A stretch of DNA of 12,606 nt from an uncultured Lachnospiraceae bacterium. GTDB lineage: Bacteria; Bacillota; Clostridia; Lachnospirales; Lachnospiraceae. The notes below the pieces were generated by a model that saw only the letters and a list, made by a program, of their open reading frames with translations, had not been told where the DNA came from and ran no database searches. The stretch lies in assembly GCA_910585995.1 (NCBI GenBank), contig CAJUGG010000060.1:1-12606 (forward strand). The letters run 5' to 3'. Both the position numbers and the translations under genes were made by a program. The stretch's first letter is position 1, and each line of letters begins with the position of its first letter. This document shows positions 1 to 7,011 of the stretch, piece after piece.

Positions 1-14
1 CAGAAAAAAATATA

Positions 15-23
15 TGATATACT
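15..23 (+). promoter_or_regulatory. Extended -10 promoter element for the AraC-type regulator
   Basis: TG at 15-16, one base, then TATACT at 18-23 form an extended -10 element about 30 bases before the start codon. The -35 region would lie at or beyond the window edge and cannot be judged. The same 11 bases, TGATATACTAC, recur upstream of the thioredoxin gene at 8788-8798. Confidence 0.4.
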
Positions 24-52
24 ACGTTCAGAACAGAAAGTGAGTGATAACC

Positions 53-895
53 ATGCAAAATCATGTTCATGCGATCTTCCCCAATGAAAATTATCTGGAT
101 TTCAGACCCTACCAATATGGATGGGAGGCATGTGCACCGCTCCATTCTTTTGGCCCGTTTGTACGGAATCATTTTTTATTTCATTATATTATACAAGGAT
201 CTGGAATCTTGTACTCTCATGCGGTCAATGGAGAGATACATGAATATCAGTTGGGAAAAGACCAGGGCTTTTTGATCTGTCCTGGGCAGATCAACCTGTA
301 TACCGCAGATGAAAAACATCCGTGGGAATATGTCTGGATTGAATTTGACGGCATGCGCGTAAAAGAATTTTTACAAAAGGCAGGGCTTACACAGGATACT
401 CCCATCTATCGGCCCCGCAGTAAAGAGCTGGGACATAAACTGTGCGAGCGGATGCTGTATTTTACCGAACACACTACCAGCTCTTCATTGCATCTAGTGG
501 GACAGCTTGCTTTATTTTTGGATGAATTGATGGAATCTTCAGCGAATCGTAAAGAACAAGGCGAGAAAAAGAAACATGATTATTATATCCACGAAGCCGT
601 AGTCTATATTCAACAGAATTATCAGCGGGAACTCTCTGTGGACGAAGTGGCCAATTTCTGTCAATTAAACCGCAATTATTTCAGCCGGCGCTTTATAGAG
701 CTGATTGGCAGCACCCCACAGGAATTTCTCATTCAGCAGCGGCTGACCAGCGCTGCCGAATTGTTAAGGCTCACCAATCTTCCTATTAAAAATGTAGCAG
801 ATCAGTGCGGTTATCCCAACCAGCTGCATTTTTCCCAGGCTTTTAAAAAATACTATGGCGTATCTCCCAAAGAATGGCGCAGACAAAACAGCTGA
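53..895 (+). CDS. AraC-family transcriptional regulator, cupin sensor plus double HTH
   Basis: This is a 280-residue cytoplasmic DNA-binding protein. The N-terminal half (about 20-130) has the AraC-type sugar-sensing cupin pattern, with a GSGILYSH-like strand and the block FLICPGQINLY. The C-terminal 100 residues hold two helix-turn-helix motifs: the first around ELSVDEVANFCQLNRNYFSRRF, the second around LPIKNVADQCGYPNQLHFSQAFKKYYGVSP, the classic family signature. The ATG at 53 is preferred because the upstream in-frame GTG at 44 falls inside the AAAGTGAG ribosome-binding region. Length is normal and I see no lesion. It converges on the SBP/alpha-galactosidase relic. In Firmicutes such MsmR/RafR-like regulators commonly sit beside alpha-galactoside ABC and GH36 genes, so I infer it once controlled that locus. 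The effector sugar is a guess. Confidence 0.9.
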   Translation: MQNHVHAIFPNENYLDFRPYQYGWEACAPLHSFGPFVRNHFLFHYIIQGSGILYSHAVNGEIHEYQLGKDQGFLICPGQINLYTADEKHPWEYVWIEFDGMRVKEFLQKAGLTQDTPIYRPRSKELGHKLCERMLYFTEHTTSSSLHLVGQLALFLDELMESSANRKEQGEKKKHDYYIHEAVVYIQQNYQRELSVDEVANFCQLNRNYFSRRFIELIGSTPQEFLIQQRLTSAAELLRLTNLPIKNVADQCGYPNQLHFSQAFKKYYGVSPKEWRRQNS

Positions 896-914
896 TGATC
901 CTACATCAGCTGTT
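887..914. terminator. Bidirectional terminator-like hairpin between convergent genes
   Basis: An 11-bp perfect inverted repeat (AACAGCTGATG and CATCAGCTGTT) flanks a 6-base loop. The left arm contains the TGA stop of the AraC gene, and the chimeric minus-strand gene ends 9 bases to the right. Reading leftward the stem runs into TTTTGTCT, a moderate U tract; reading rightward the tail is TCTATGTCTTT. It probably ends both transcripts, more convincingly the leftward one. Confidence 0.7.
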
Positions 915-922
915 CTATGTCT

Positions 923-2224
923 TTAGATCGCCTCCAGATAAAGCTGCATGGAAGTATAGTCTTTTGAAAATTCTAAAAGAGGATAACCAACTTCCATTAA
1001 AGTGCTGCCCTTGTACACTTCTTTTTTATTGATCTGATACCGAAAAGACGGGTTAAGCCCTTTTAGATATACTCTTTGAAAAGGTGATGCAAAGCGGGTG
1101 GTGCCCATCACCAATGAGACCAACGCCTCTTTTTGATCTTCCGATACATGTTCCCAGGCAGTATACAGATCCTGTGAAAAGGGATCACTTAACCGGTAAT
1201 AATCTCCCCAGTAGATCAGCTTTTCATGTCTTTTATAAGTCTCTACCTGCCGGCGGATCTCTTCTCTTTCCTCTGCTGTGCATTTTCCCAAATCCATCTC
1301 ATAGCCAAATGCCCCGCTCATAGCAACGATTCCCCGTGTCTGAAGAGGCGTGATCCGTCCATTTTGCTCATTGGGCACAGCAGAGACATGTGCTCCCATC
1401 GTGCAGGGAGGATAGCAAAAAGAAGTTCCGTACTGGATACGCAGACGATCGATCGCATCCGAGTCATCACTGCACCAGATCTGCGGAGTATAGTAGAGCA
1501 TCCCGCCGTCAAACCGGCCTCCGCCTCCACAACACCCCTCAATCAAGATCTCAGGATAGTCTTTGCGCAGCCGTTCCAAAACTTCATTCAGGATATAGCC
1601 TCCTGCCTGATAGACAAAAGGCCAATAGCCAAGCTGATCATCATTGTAGGCCATAAAGCCATATTTTCCTGTGGTATTATAGATCTGTTCGGAAGCGCTC
1701 ACCAGATCATCCCATGTCCAGTCGTCCGTTGGATAAGTTACACCAGCTGCGTCAAACATCTCTTTGTTATACACCAGATGCCCATTGTCTTTATCCTTTG
1801 GCACTCCGTACAGATTTCCGTCGCTGCCGCTGGCATTGCTGCGGGAAATATCCGAAAAGTGCTTCTCATAATATTGAGGATCTATATCATCATAAAGATG
1901 TGTGACATCCGCCAACATTCCAAAATCCGCATAGTACAGCAGTTGATTGGTATGCATCCAGAAAATATCCGGCAGCGTGTTGCTCTCTGCAGCAGCCTCT
2001 AACTTCGTCCAGTATTCATTCCAGCTAGTTGCCTGCACCTCGATCACCACATTGGGATTTTTCTCAGTGTAGGCATCACACATAGCCTGCATTCCCGGAC
2101 GTTGATAGACATCCCAGATCTGGAATGTCAGATGGATTTTACCGTCAGATGCACTGCACCCGGCGACCGACAACATCAACAGCAAAGACAATATGATGGC
2201 AGTTATACGGGATATCCTTCTCAT
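923..2224 (-). pseudogene. Chimeric gene: ABC sugar-binding lipoprotein N-half fused in frame to GH36 alpha-galactosidase C-half
   Basis: A single open frame of 433 residues joins two unrelated families. Residues 1-213 or so are an extracellular solute-binding protein: a basic N-terminus, a hydrophobic stretch and a lipobox ending at Cys23 (VAGC), then the family fold with PDIFWM and GVPKDKDN segments. It stops abruptly after GGYILNE. From about residue 215 (VLERLRKDYPEILIEGCC) to the end it is the C-terminal half of a GH36 alpha-galactosidase, with the CCGGGGRFDGG substrate-site motif (231-241), the SDDSDA segment expected to carry the acid/base aspartate (252-257), MGAHVSAVPN, and the C-terminal beta domain. 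Missing are the second SBP lobe, any permease genes that normally lie between, and the GH36 N-terminal sandwich plus the half-barrel with the KWD nucleophile motif. The natural order SBP-permeases-aga collapsed by one deletion near position 1583 explains this. It should not be catalytic. A start at the ATG with AAGGGGAAGAT upstream is clear. Assembly error remains possible. Confidence 0.88.
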
Positions 2225-2287
2225 ATATCTTCCCCTTTTCTTATATTTTTGCCTGCGATGTGTAGAAAGACTGTCCGGACATGTTCT

Positions 2288-2310
2288 CTTAGCACCTCAC
2301 ATTAGCTAAG
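2288..2310. promoter_or_regulatory. Inverted repeat just downstream of the sugar-binding gene promoter (candidate operator)
   Basis: CTTAGC and GCTAAG are separated by 11 bases and lie directly after the -10 box of the minus-strand promoter, spanning the predicted start of transcription. That placement suits a repressor operator. The protein that would bind it is unknown; the AraC-type regulator at the far end of the locus is one candidate, although that family usually binds direct repeats. Confidence 0.35.
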
Positions 2311-2314
2311 ACTT

Positions 2315-2344
2315 ATTATAGGTGAATGGGAAGGGGTCTGTAAA
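2315..2344 (-). promoter_or_regulatory. Sigma-70-type promoter for the chimeric SBP/alpha-galactosidase gene
   Basis: On the minus strand TTTACA (plus-strand 2339-2344) and TATAAT (2315-2320) are separated by 18 bases. The leader to the ATG at 2224 is about 85 bases and also contains the 10-base palindrome TGTCCGGACA at 2272-2281. Confidence 0.6.
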
Positions 2345-2425
2345 TCAAGAGGTGTGCCGAAAATATATGACAGAATCACTAAAAGTCACATTTTTATATA
2401 TTTTTGTCTTTTTTTGCATAAAAAT

Positions 2426-2457
2426 GGCTATCATATCTCTTTCGAGACATGACAGCC
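2426..2457 (-). terminator. Intrinsic terminator of the beta-glucoside operon
   Basis: Read on the minus strand, a 14-bp stem (two G-U wobbles, the rest Watson-Crick) closes on a GAAA tetraloop and runs into ATTTTTATGC. It begins 8 bases after the stop of the GH1 gene. This is a textbook rho-independent terminator. The stretch between it and the next promoter (2345-2425) is AT-rich and holds nothing else I can recognise. Confidence 0.85.
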
Positions 2458-2464
2458 CAGCCAG

Positions 2465-3865
2465 TTACGAACAATAGTTTTTCTTAATGACATCTTGATA
2501 CCAGTAAAAACTGTCCTTCTTGATGCGTTTCAGATCTTTCATGTCATCTTCCTCTCTGTTTACATACACAAAACCATATCGTTTTCCATATCCCTGATGG
2601 GTGCTGACCAGGTCCATCAGTGCCCAGGGACAATACCCGATCAGATCCACACCGTCAGACACTGCCAGTTGTGCCTGTTGGAAATGGTTTTCCAGATATT
2701 CAATCCGATAGGGATCATGTACTTTTCCATCCTCTGTCAGTACATCTTTTGTGCCAAGACCATTTTCTGTGATCAGTATTGGAAGGTGATAGCGGTCATA
2801 TACCCGGCGCAGTGTGACTCTCAGTCCAATGGGATCGATCAGCCAGCCATAAGCGGTCTGTTTCAGATAGGGATTCTTAGCTGCCCGATAGACGCCTTCT
2901 TCCCCAACCATAACCTGCTGATCTCCGTTTCTCGCCTGGCAGTCAGTTCCATCATTTTTAGGCGCGCTGACCGTAGCAGTCGCATAATAATTCAGCCCCA
3001 GGTAATCCGGCTTTGCCTTCGCTAACAGTTCCAGGTCTCCATCCATCATCTCAGGCGTATATCCTTTTTCTTCCAGATAAGCCCACACCAATGGCGTATA
3101 CCTTCCATACACAGCCACATCATAGTACAGCCAGCATCGGATACTCTCCCAGTTGTCTGCTGCGATGGCATCAGAGGGGCTGCATGTCTCTGGATAGATG
3201 GCTACAATATTAGGTGCCGGGCCGATCTTTGCATCTGGACACATCTCATGGCACAAAAGAGTTGCTTTTGCAGATGCCACAAACATATGATGGCATTGCT
3301 GGTACAGTTCTTTTTTCGTCGGGATACGTCCGGGATTCATAGCATTGGGATGATTAATCATTACATTCTGTTCATTCATCGTCAGCCAATAGCGTACTTT
3401 TTTCCCAAACCGCTGAAAGAGAATCCTGGCGTATTTTTCAAAAGCATCCACGGTATCGCGATTGGCCCATCCGCCTCTTTCATGGAGCGCAAGCGGCAGA
3501 TCAAAATGATACATGGTTACAATCGGCTCAATCTTTCTTTTATTCAGCTCATCAATCAGGCTCTCATAAAACATCAGACCTTTTTCGTTGACTTCTCCAT
3601 CTCCATCGGGAAGGATTCTCGTCCATGCAATAGAAAAACGGTACGCTTTCAGACCAAGTTCTGACATCAATGCCACATCTTCTTTCATATGATGATAGTG
3701 ATCACTCGCCACTTTAAAATCAGTAATCCCTTCTGGTGACTCATGCAGATCTTGTACGGACATTCCTTTCCCGTCCTCCTGATATGCGCCCTCGACCTGA
3801 TAAGCTGATGTGGATGCCCCCCACAAAAAATCTTCCCGAAATGGTTTTAATTGATTATGAAACAT
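2465..3865 (-). CDS. GH1 6-phospho-beta-glucosidase
   Basis: This 466-residue cytoplasmic enzyme is of normal family length. GH1 landmarks are in order: FLWGASTSAYQVEGA near residue 13, the acid/base Glu165 in LTMNEQN, LGLNYYAT near 289, the nucleophile Glu367 in LITENG, and the C-terminal aglycone/phosphate loop. In that loop Ser421, Lys428 and Tyr430 (STHQGYGKRY) match the S-x6-K-x-Y arrangement that in this family distinguishes 6-phospho-glycosidases from plain beta-glucosidases. It would hydrolyse phosphorylated beta-glucosides such as cellobiose-6-P or salicin-6-P delivered by a PTS. It lies 19 bases after the PTS gene, with a GAGGAGG ribosome site, in one operon. It appears intact, in contrast to its transporter. 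The exact aglycone preference cannot be read from sequence. Confidence 0.95.
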   Translation of the reverse strand: MFHNQLKPFREDFLWGASTSAYQVEGAYQEDGKGMSVQDLHESPEGITDFKVASDHYHHMKEDVALMSELGLKAYRFSIAWTRILPDGDGEVNEKGLMFYESLIDELNKRKIEPIVTMYHFDLPLALHERGGWANRDTVDAFEKYARILFQRFGKKVRYWLTMNEQNVMINHPNAMNPGRIPTKKELYQQCHHMFVASAKATLLCHEMCPDAKIGPAPNIVAIYPETCSPSDAIAADNWESIRCWLYYDVAVYGRYTPLVWAYLEEKGYTPEMMDGDLELLAKAKPDYLGLNYYATATVSAPKNDGTDCQARNGDQQVMVGEEGVYRAAKNPYLKQTAYGWLIDPIGLRVTLRRVYDRYHLPILITENGLGTKDVLTEDGKVHDPYRIEYLENHFQQAQLAVSDGVDLIGYCPWALMDLVSTHQGYGKRYGFVYVNREEDDMKDLKRIKKDSFYWYQDVIKKNYCS

Positions 3866-3884
3866 ATTACCTATCCTCCTCTAT

Positions 3885-5463
3885 CTAATGAATCGTTATC
3901 ATCGGGCACTGTGCACTGGTATTTCCATTTGCTTCTAGTACAATCTCATTATAATCATCCGTGTTGCTGATCACAACGAGAACTTGTGACTGGTATCCTT
4001 CTTTTTCAATCGCTTTGTAGTCAAAAGATAGAAGTTTCTGTCCTTTTTTCACATGCGCACCTTGTTCTGTAAATGCCTCAAAATATTTGCCTTCTAATTT
4101 TACCGTATCAATTCCCACATGGATTAAGACCTCGATCCCGCTGTCCGAGCGAAGGCCAATCGCATGTTTTGTAGGAAACAGAGCTTCAATCTCTCCGTCA
4201 AACGGCGCATACACAATCCCCTCAGACGGGAAGATGACGGCTCCTTTTCCCAATGCTTCAGAAGCAAACGCCTCGTCATCCGCATGACTGATTGGCTGTA
4301 CATCTCCGGATACCGAAACTAAAAATGTCAAATCCATACTCTTTGCTGGCGTCACTGCAGGCGACTCCTCATGCACAACCTTTTCAAAACGCAAGCTAAG
4401 CAGATAGGTCAGGGCCGCAGAAACCACCATACTGATCAGGATTGCAATCACTATATTTGTTAAATAATACATCGTATTATCGCCAATATACAATAACACC
4501 GCCGGAAGTCCGGAAGAACCCGTTGCAAAACGATGGGTATGCGTCAGTCCTGCATAGACGCCACCCAGTCCGCCGCCGATCATCGCAGCAACTAACGGAT
4601 ATTTTTTCGGCAGATTGACTCCATAGAGCAGCGGTTCTGTAATACCCATATATGCCGTGATGGAACCAGAAGCCGCAGTCTGACGTTCTTTCTTGTCTTT
4701 TGTGCGAAGCGCCACCACAAGTCCAGCCGACGCCTGTGCCATGTTAGAGCACAGACAGCCAGGCCCAAAGATACTGTCGTATCCCAGATTGGCCATCTGC
4801 ATGACTCCCAAAGGTGCGACTCCATTATGTAAACCAAACATCACCATCACCGGAAGCAGGCCGCCAATCAATACCGCCGGAAGCCAGCTTGCATTGGTAC
4901 TTAAGAAATTAAAGAAGACAGCCAGATAGTCTCCAAGGATACTTCCAATCGGTCCTAACACACTAAAAGCCAGCGTTCCCATAATCAAAAACGTGCACAT
5001 TGGTACAAATACCAGCTCCACGGCCTTGGGAATCCATTTTTTTAAGAACTTCTCCACATAAGACTGTACAAACACAATCAATATAATCGGTATGACACTG
5101 GATGCATAGCTTGTAAGGGTAAACGGTATCACCTGGAAAAACTGTACGGGTATGGCTTCTTCTGCTGTCACCAGCGCAATCCAGTTAGGGTGAAGCATCA
5201 TCGCCGCCACACCTGCTGCCAGCACAGGATTGCAGCGAAGTTTCTGTGCCTCTGAAAAGGCAAGCAGCATCGGTAAGAAATAAAAGACGCCATCTGCAAA
5301 TACATTCAGCATATAATAGGTCTGCGACTGATTGTCGATCAGATGAAATACCACCAAAAGCGCCATAATCGCTTTGACCATACCTGCACCGGACAATGCC
5401 GGGATGATTTCCACCGACACCTTTTATGATGTCGCGTGCCAGTGATTCATATTTTTGGCTCAT
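3885..5463 (-). pseudogene. BglF-type PTS beta-glucoside permease with IIB domain deleted and frame lost
   Basis: The normal family protein is IIB-IIC-IIA, about 620 residues. Here translation begins at the ATG at 5463 (GAGAGGG upstream) with MSQKYESLARDIIKGVGG, the first 18 residues of a IIB domain. The sequence then jumps, out of frame, to IIC at IIPALSGAGM (about position 5410). The missing block includes the phosphorylated IIB cysteine. The original reading frame runs into a stop at 5185. The rest is well preserved in the other frame: membrane-spanning IIC with GITEPLLYG, and a IIA domain with the two active-site histidines 15 residues apart (TKHAIG and LIHVGIDTV). Reinitiation at GTG 5420 or 5414 could in principle yield a IIC-IIA protein, with a weak AAAGG just upstream, but this would need a IIB from elsewhere. 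I favour a pseudogene. The loss is roughly 100 codons by comparison with the family. Confidence 0.85.
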
Positions 5464-5495
5464 ATTGTTCCCTCTCTTCTCACTATCCTGTTTTG

Positions 5496-5515
5496 GAAAT
5501 GTTCCGGAGCATTTC
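5496..5515. promoter_or_regulatory. Near-perfect 20-bp palindrome in the PTS operon leader (candidate operator)
   Basis: GAAATG-T-TCCGGA-G-CATTTC is palindromic apart from one base pair. It lies between the predicted transcription start and the ribosome site of the PTS gene, a usual place for a repressor operator. As RNA it could also form a short hairpin. No binding protein can be assigned. Confidence 0.4.
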
Positions 5516-5528
5516 TTTTGATGCATCT

Positions 5529-5557
5529 ATCATAGCAATTCCCTTGTGGAACTTCAA
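5529..5557 (-). promoter_or_regulatory. Promoter of the PTS/6-phospho-beta-glucosidase operon
   Basis: On the minus strand TTGAAG (5552-5557) and TATGAT (5529-5534) are separated by 17 bases, and a TG one base before the -10 makes it an extended -10 promoter. The leader to the ATG at 5463 is about 60 bases. The tandem GTTTCACA repeats begin 9 bases upstream of the -35 box. Confidence 0.65.
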
Positions 5558-5565
5558 TCGGTCTA

Positions 5566-5583
5566 GTTTCACACTGTTTCACA
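5566..5583. promoter_or_regulatory. Tandem GTTTCACA pair, candidate RpiR regulator site 1
   Basis: GTTTCACA occurs twice, at 5566-5573 and 5576-5583, with a 10-base period (one helical turn). A diverged copy of the same pair lies 55 bases away at 5621-5638. Site 1 sits just upstream of the -35 box of the PTS operon promoter, where a bound protein could activate. Binding by the adjacent RpiR-family regulator is inferred from position alone. Confidence 0.5.
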
Positions 5584-5620
5584 AAAGATCTTTTAGAAAG
5601 GGATTTTTGAAAAAATTACG

Positions 5621-5638
5621 GTATCACATTGTTTCAAA
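5621..5638. promoter_or_regulatory. Diverged tandem repeat pair, candidate RpiR regulator site 2
   Basis: GTATCACA (5621-5628) and GTTTCAAA (5631-5638) repeat the site 1 layout with the same 10-base period. This copy overlaps the region 17 bases upstream of the rpiR-gene -10 box, so occupancy would be expected to repress the regulator's own promoter. Confidence 0.45.
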
Positions 5639-5651
5639 TTTTTAAAAACCC

Positions 5652-5660
5652 TGCTATAAT
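5652..5660 (+). promoter_or_regulatory. Extended -10 promoter for the RpiR-blaI transcript
   Basis: TGC followed by TATAAT (5655-5660) is a perfect extended -10 element. The -35 region (TTTCAA, 17 bases upstream) is poor, as is usual for this promoter class. It is followed by a leader of about 40 bases. Confidence 0.55.
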
Positions 5661-5705
5661 AAAAAAATACATGGATAAGTAAGATCTGCAAAGGGGGAAA
5701 GATCT

Positions 5706-6632
5706 GTGACTTTACAGCAGCGAGTCGAAGAATTAACTATGGCCTATGGAAACCATTCCAGAAAATATATTGGCGAATTTATACTGAGAAAAAAGAGTCG
5801 TCTGAATGAATACAGTATTCAGCAGATCGCAGATGAGACGTATACCTCAAAAGCAGCACTTGTACGTTTTGCCAAGAGTTTAGGATTCGGAGGCTGGCGA
5901 GAATTTGTCAAAGAATTTGTCGCTGAACAGCGTTATCAGGAAAATCATTATTCGGATATTGACCCCAATTTTCCTTTTGAAGAGGGAGATTCCACGACGG
6001 ATATCATCCAAAAGATGTGCAGTCTTCAGGTGGAAAGTATCTTAGATACGGCGGATCTTCTTTCCGCACATACCATCGATCAGATCGCTAAACTCCTGCA
6101 AAGATCCCATCGAATCGCTGTCTTTGGCATGAATCCCAACATTCTTCTCTGTGAATTATTTCGCCGCCGCATGATGACGATTCAAAAGCCGGTGGATCTC
6201 TCTCTGTTAGGCGATTCTGGTCTTTTGGCCTCTTCTTTGACCAAGGATGACTGCGCGATCTTAATCTCCTACTCCGGCAATACCGAGGTCAGAGAACCCA
6301 TGAACCTGGTCTCTCTGCTAAAAGCCCAGCATGTCCCTATGATTGCCATCACAAGCAGCGGCGACAACAAGCTTCGGCGTCATGCAGACTATACCCTCTC
6401 GATCTCGTCCCGTGAAAAATTGTATAGTAAAATCTCCACCTTTGCCACCGAAAAGTCCATTCAATTTATATTGGATATCATATTCTCTGCCTACTTTTCA
6501 CTCTCCTATCAGGAACATCTGAAGTCAAAGATTAAGACAGGAAGGATTCTGGAACATTCACGGATTGCAACCAACCAGGAACTTTGCGAGACGGCCTTAG
6601 AAGAAAATAAAGAAGGAGAAATCTTACCATGA
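5706..6632 (+). CDS. RpiR/MurR-family regulator, HTH plus SIS sugar-phosphate domain
   Basis: This is a 308-residue cytoplasmic regulator. The N-terminal helix-turn-helix domain spans residues 1-75, with the HTH around SIQQIADETYTSKAALVRFAKSLGF. The SIS domain spans about 136-260: RIAVFG near 136, the sugar-phosphate-binding segment SYSGNTE at 188-194, and IAITSSGDNKLRRHADYTLSI. The start is GTG at 5706, with AAGGGGGAAA six bases upstream; no better ATG is in frame. It is transcribed divergently from the PTS/GH1 operon across a 242-base region with two repeat-pair sites, which is the usual layout for a local sugar-phosphate-responsive regulator. Its stop overlaps the blaI start (ATGA). It is intact and of normal length. 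The effector is probably a phosphorylated sugar from beta-glucoside uptake, by inference only. Confidence 0.92.
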   Translation: MTLQQRVEELTMAYGNHSRKYIGEFILRKKSRLNEYSIQQIADETYTSKAALVRFAKSLGFGGWREFVKEFVAEQRYQENHYSDIDPNFPFEEGDSTTDIIQKMCSLQVESILDTADLLSAHTIDQIAKLLQRSHRIAVFGMNPNILLCELFRRRMMTIQKPVDLSLLGDSGLLASSLTKDDCAILISYSGNTEVREPMNLVSLLKAQHVPMIAITSSGDNKLRRHADYTLSISSREKLYSKISTFATEKSIQFILDIIFSAYFSLSYQEHLKSKIKTGRILEHSRIATNQELCETALEENKEGEILP

Positions 6633-6997
6633 AATCACTGCCTCAGATATCAGAAGCTGAATTTAAAGTTATGAAAATCATATGGAAACATGCCCCGATC
6701 AGCACGAATGAGATCACCGACCAACTGCTAAAGACTACCTCCTGGAGTCCTAAGACGATACAGACTTTGATCAAGCGCTTAGTGACAAAGGGTGTGCTCT
6801 CTTATGAAAAACAAAGCCGCGTCTTTGTCTATACGCCTCTTGTAGCGGAAGATGAGTATATCAAACAGGAAAGCAATTCTTTTCTCAACCGATTCTACGA
6901 CGGCAATATTATCTCGATGTTATCTGCCTATCTTGATAACGACCAGCTGTCAAAAACAGAGATCGAAGAACTCCGTTCTCTTCTCTCCAAAGACTAA
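6629..6997 (+). CDS. blaI: BlaI/MecI-family repressor
   Basis: This 122-residue protein is of standard family length. Residues 8-75 form the winged helix: SEAEFKVMKIIWKHAPISTNEI, then the recognition segment WSPKTIQTLIKRLVTKGVL and the wing YEKQSRVFVYTPL. The remainder is the helical dimerisation tail that BlaR1-type proteases target. AAGGAG lies upstream, and the ATG overlaps the preceding RpiR-gene stop by four bases, implying translational coupling. The family represses beta-lactamase or other cell-wall stress genes and its own operon until the BlaR1 sensor triggers cleavage. Here the partner directly downstream is destroyed, so I infer BlaI is locked in its repressing state unless another BlaR1 exists. 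No TACA-TGTA BlaI box is evident close to it. Confidence 0.93.
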   Translation: MKSLPQISEAEFKVMKIIWKHAPISTNEITDQLLKTTSWSPKTIQTLIKRLVTKGVLSYEKQSRVFVYTPLVAEDEYIKQESNSFLNRFYDGNIISMLSAYLDNDQLSKTEIEELRSLLSKD

Positions 6998-7011
6998 AAG
7001 GAACATAAATT

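Noticed and set aside
1226..2002. Open 258-codon frame on the plus strand
   Set aside because: It lies opposite the SBP/GH36 gene, has no ribosome site and reads as low-similarity, cysteine- and isoleucine-rich antisense; the minus-strand families are unambiguous.
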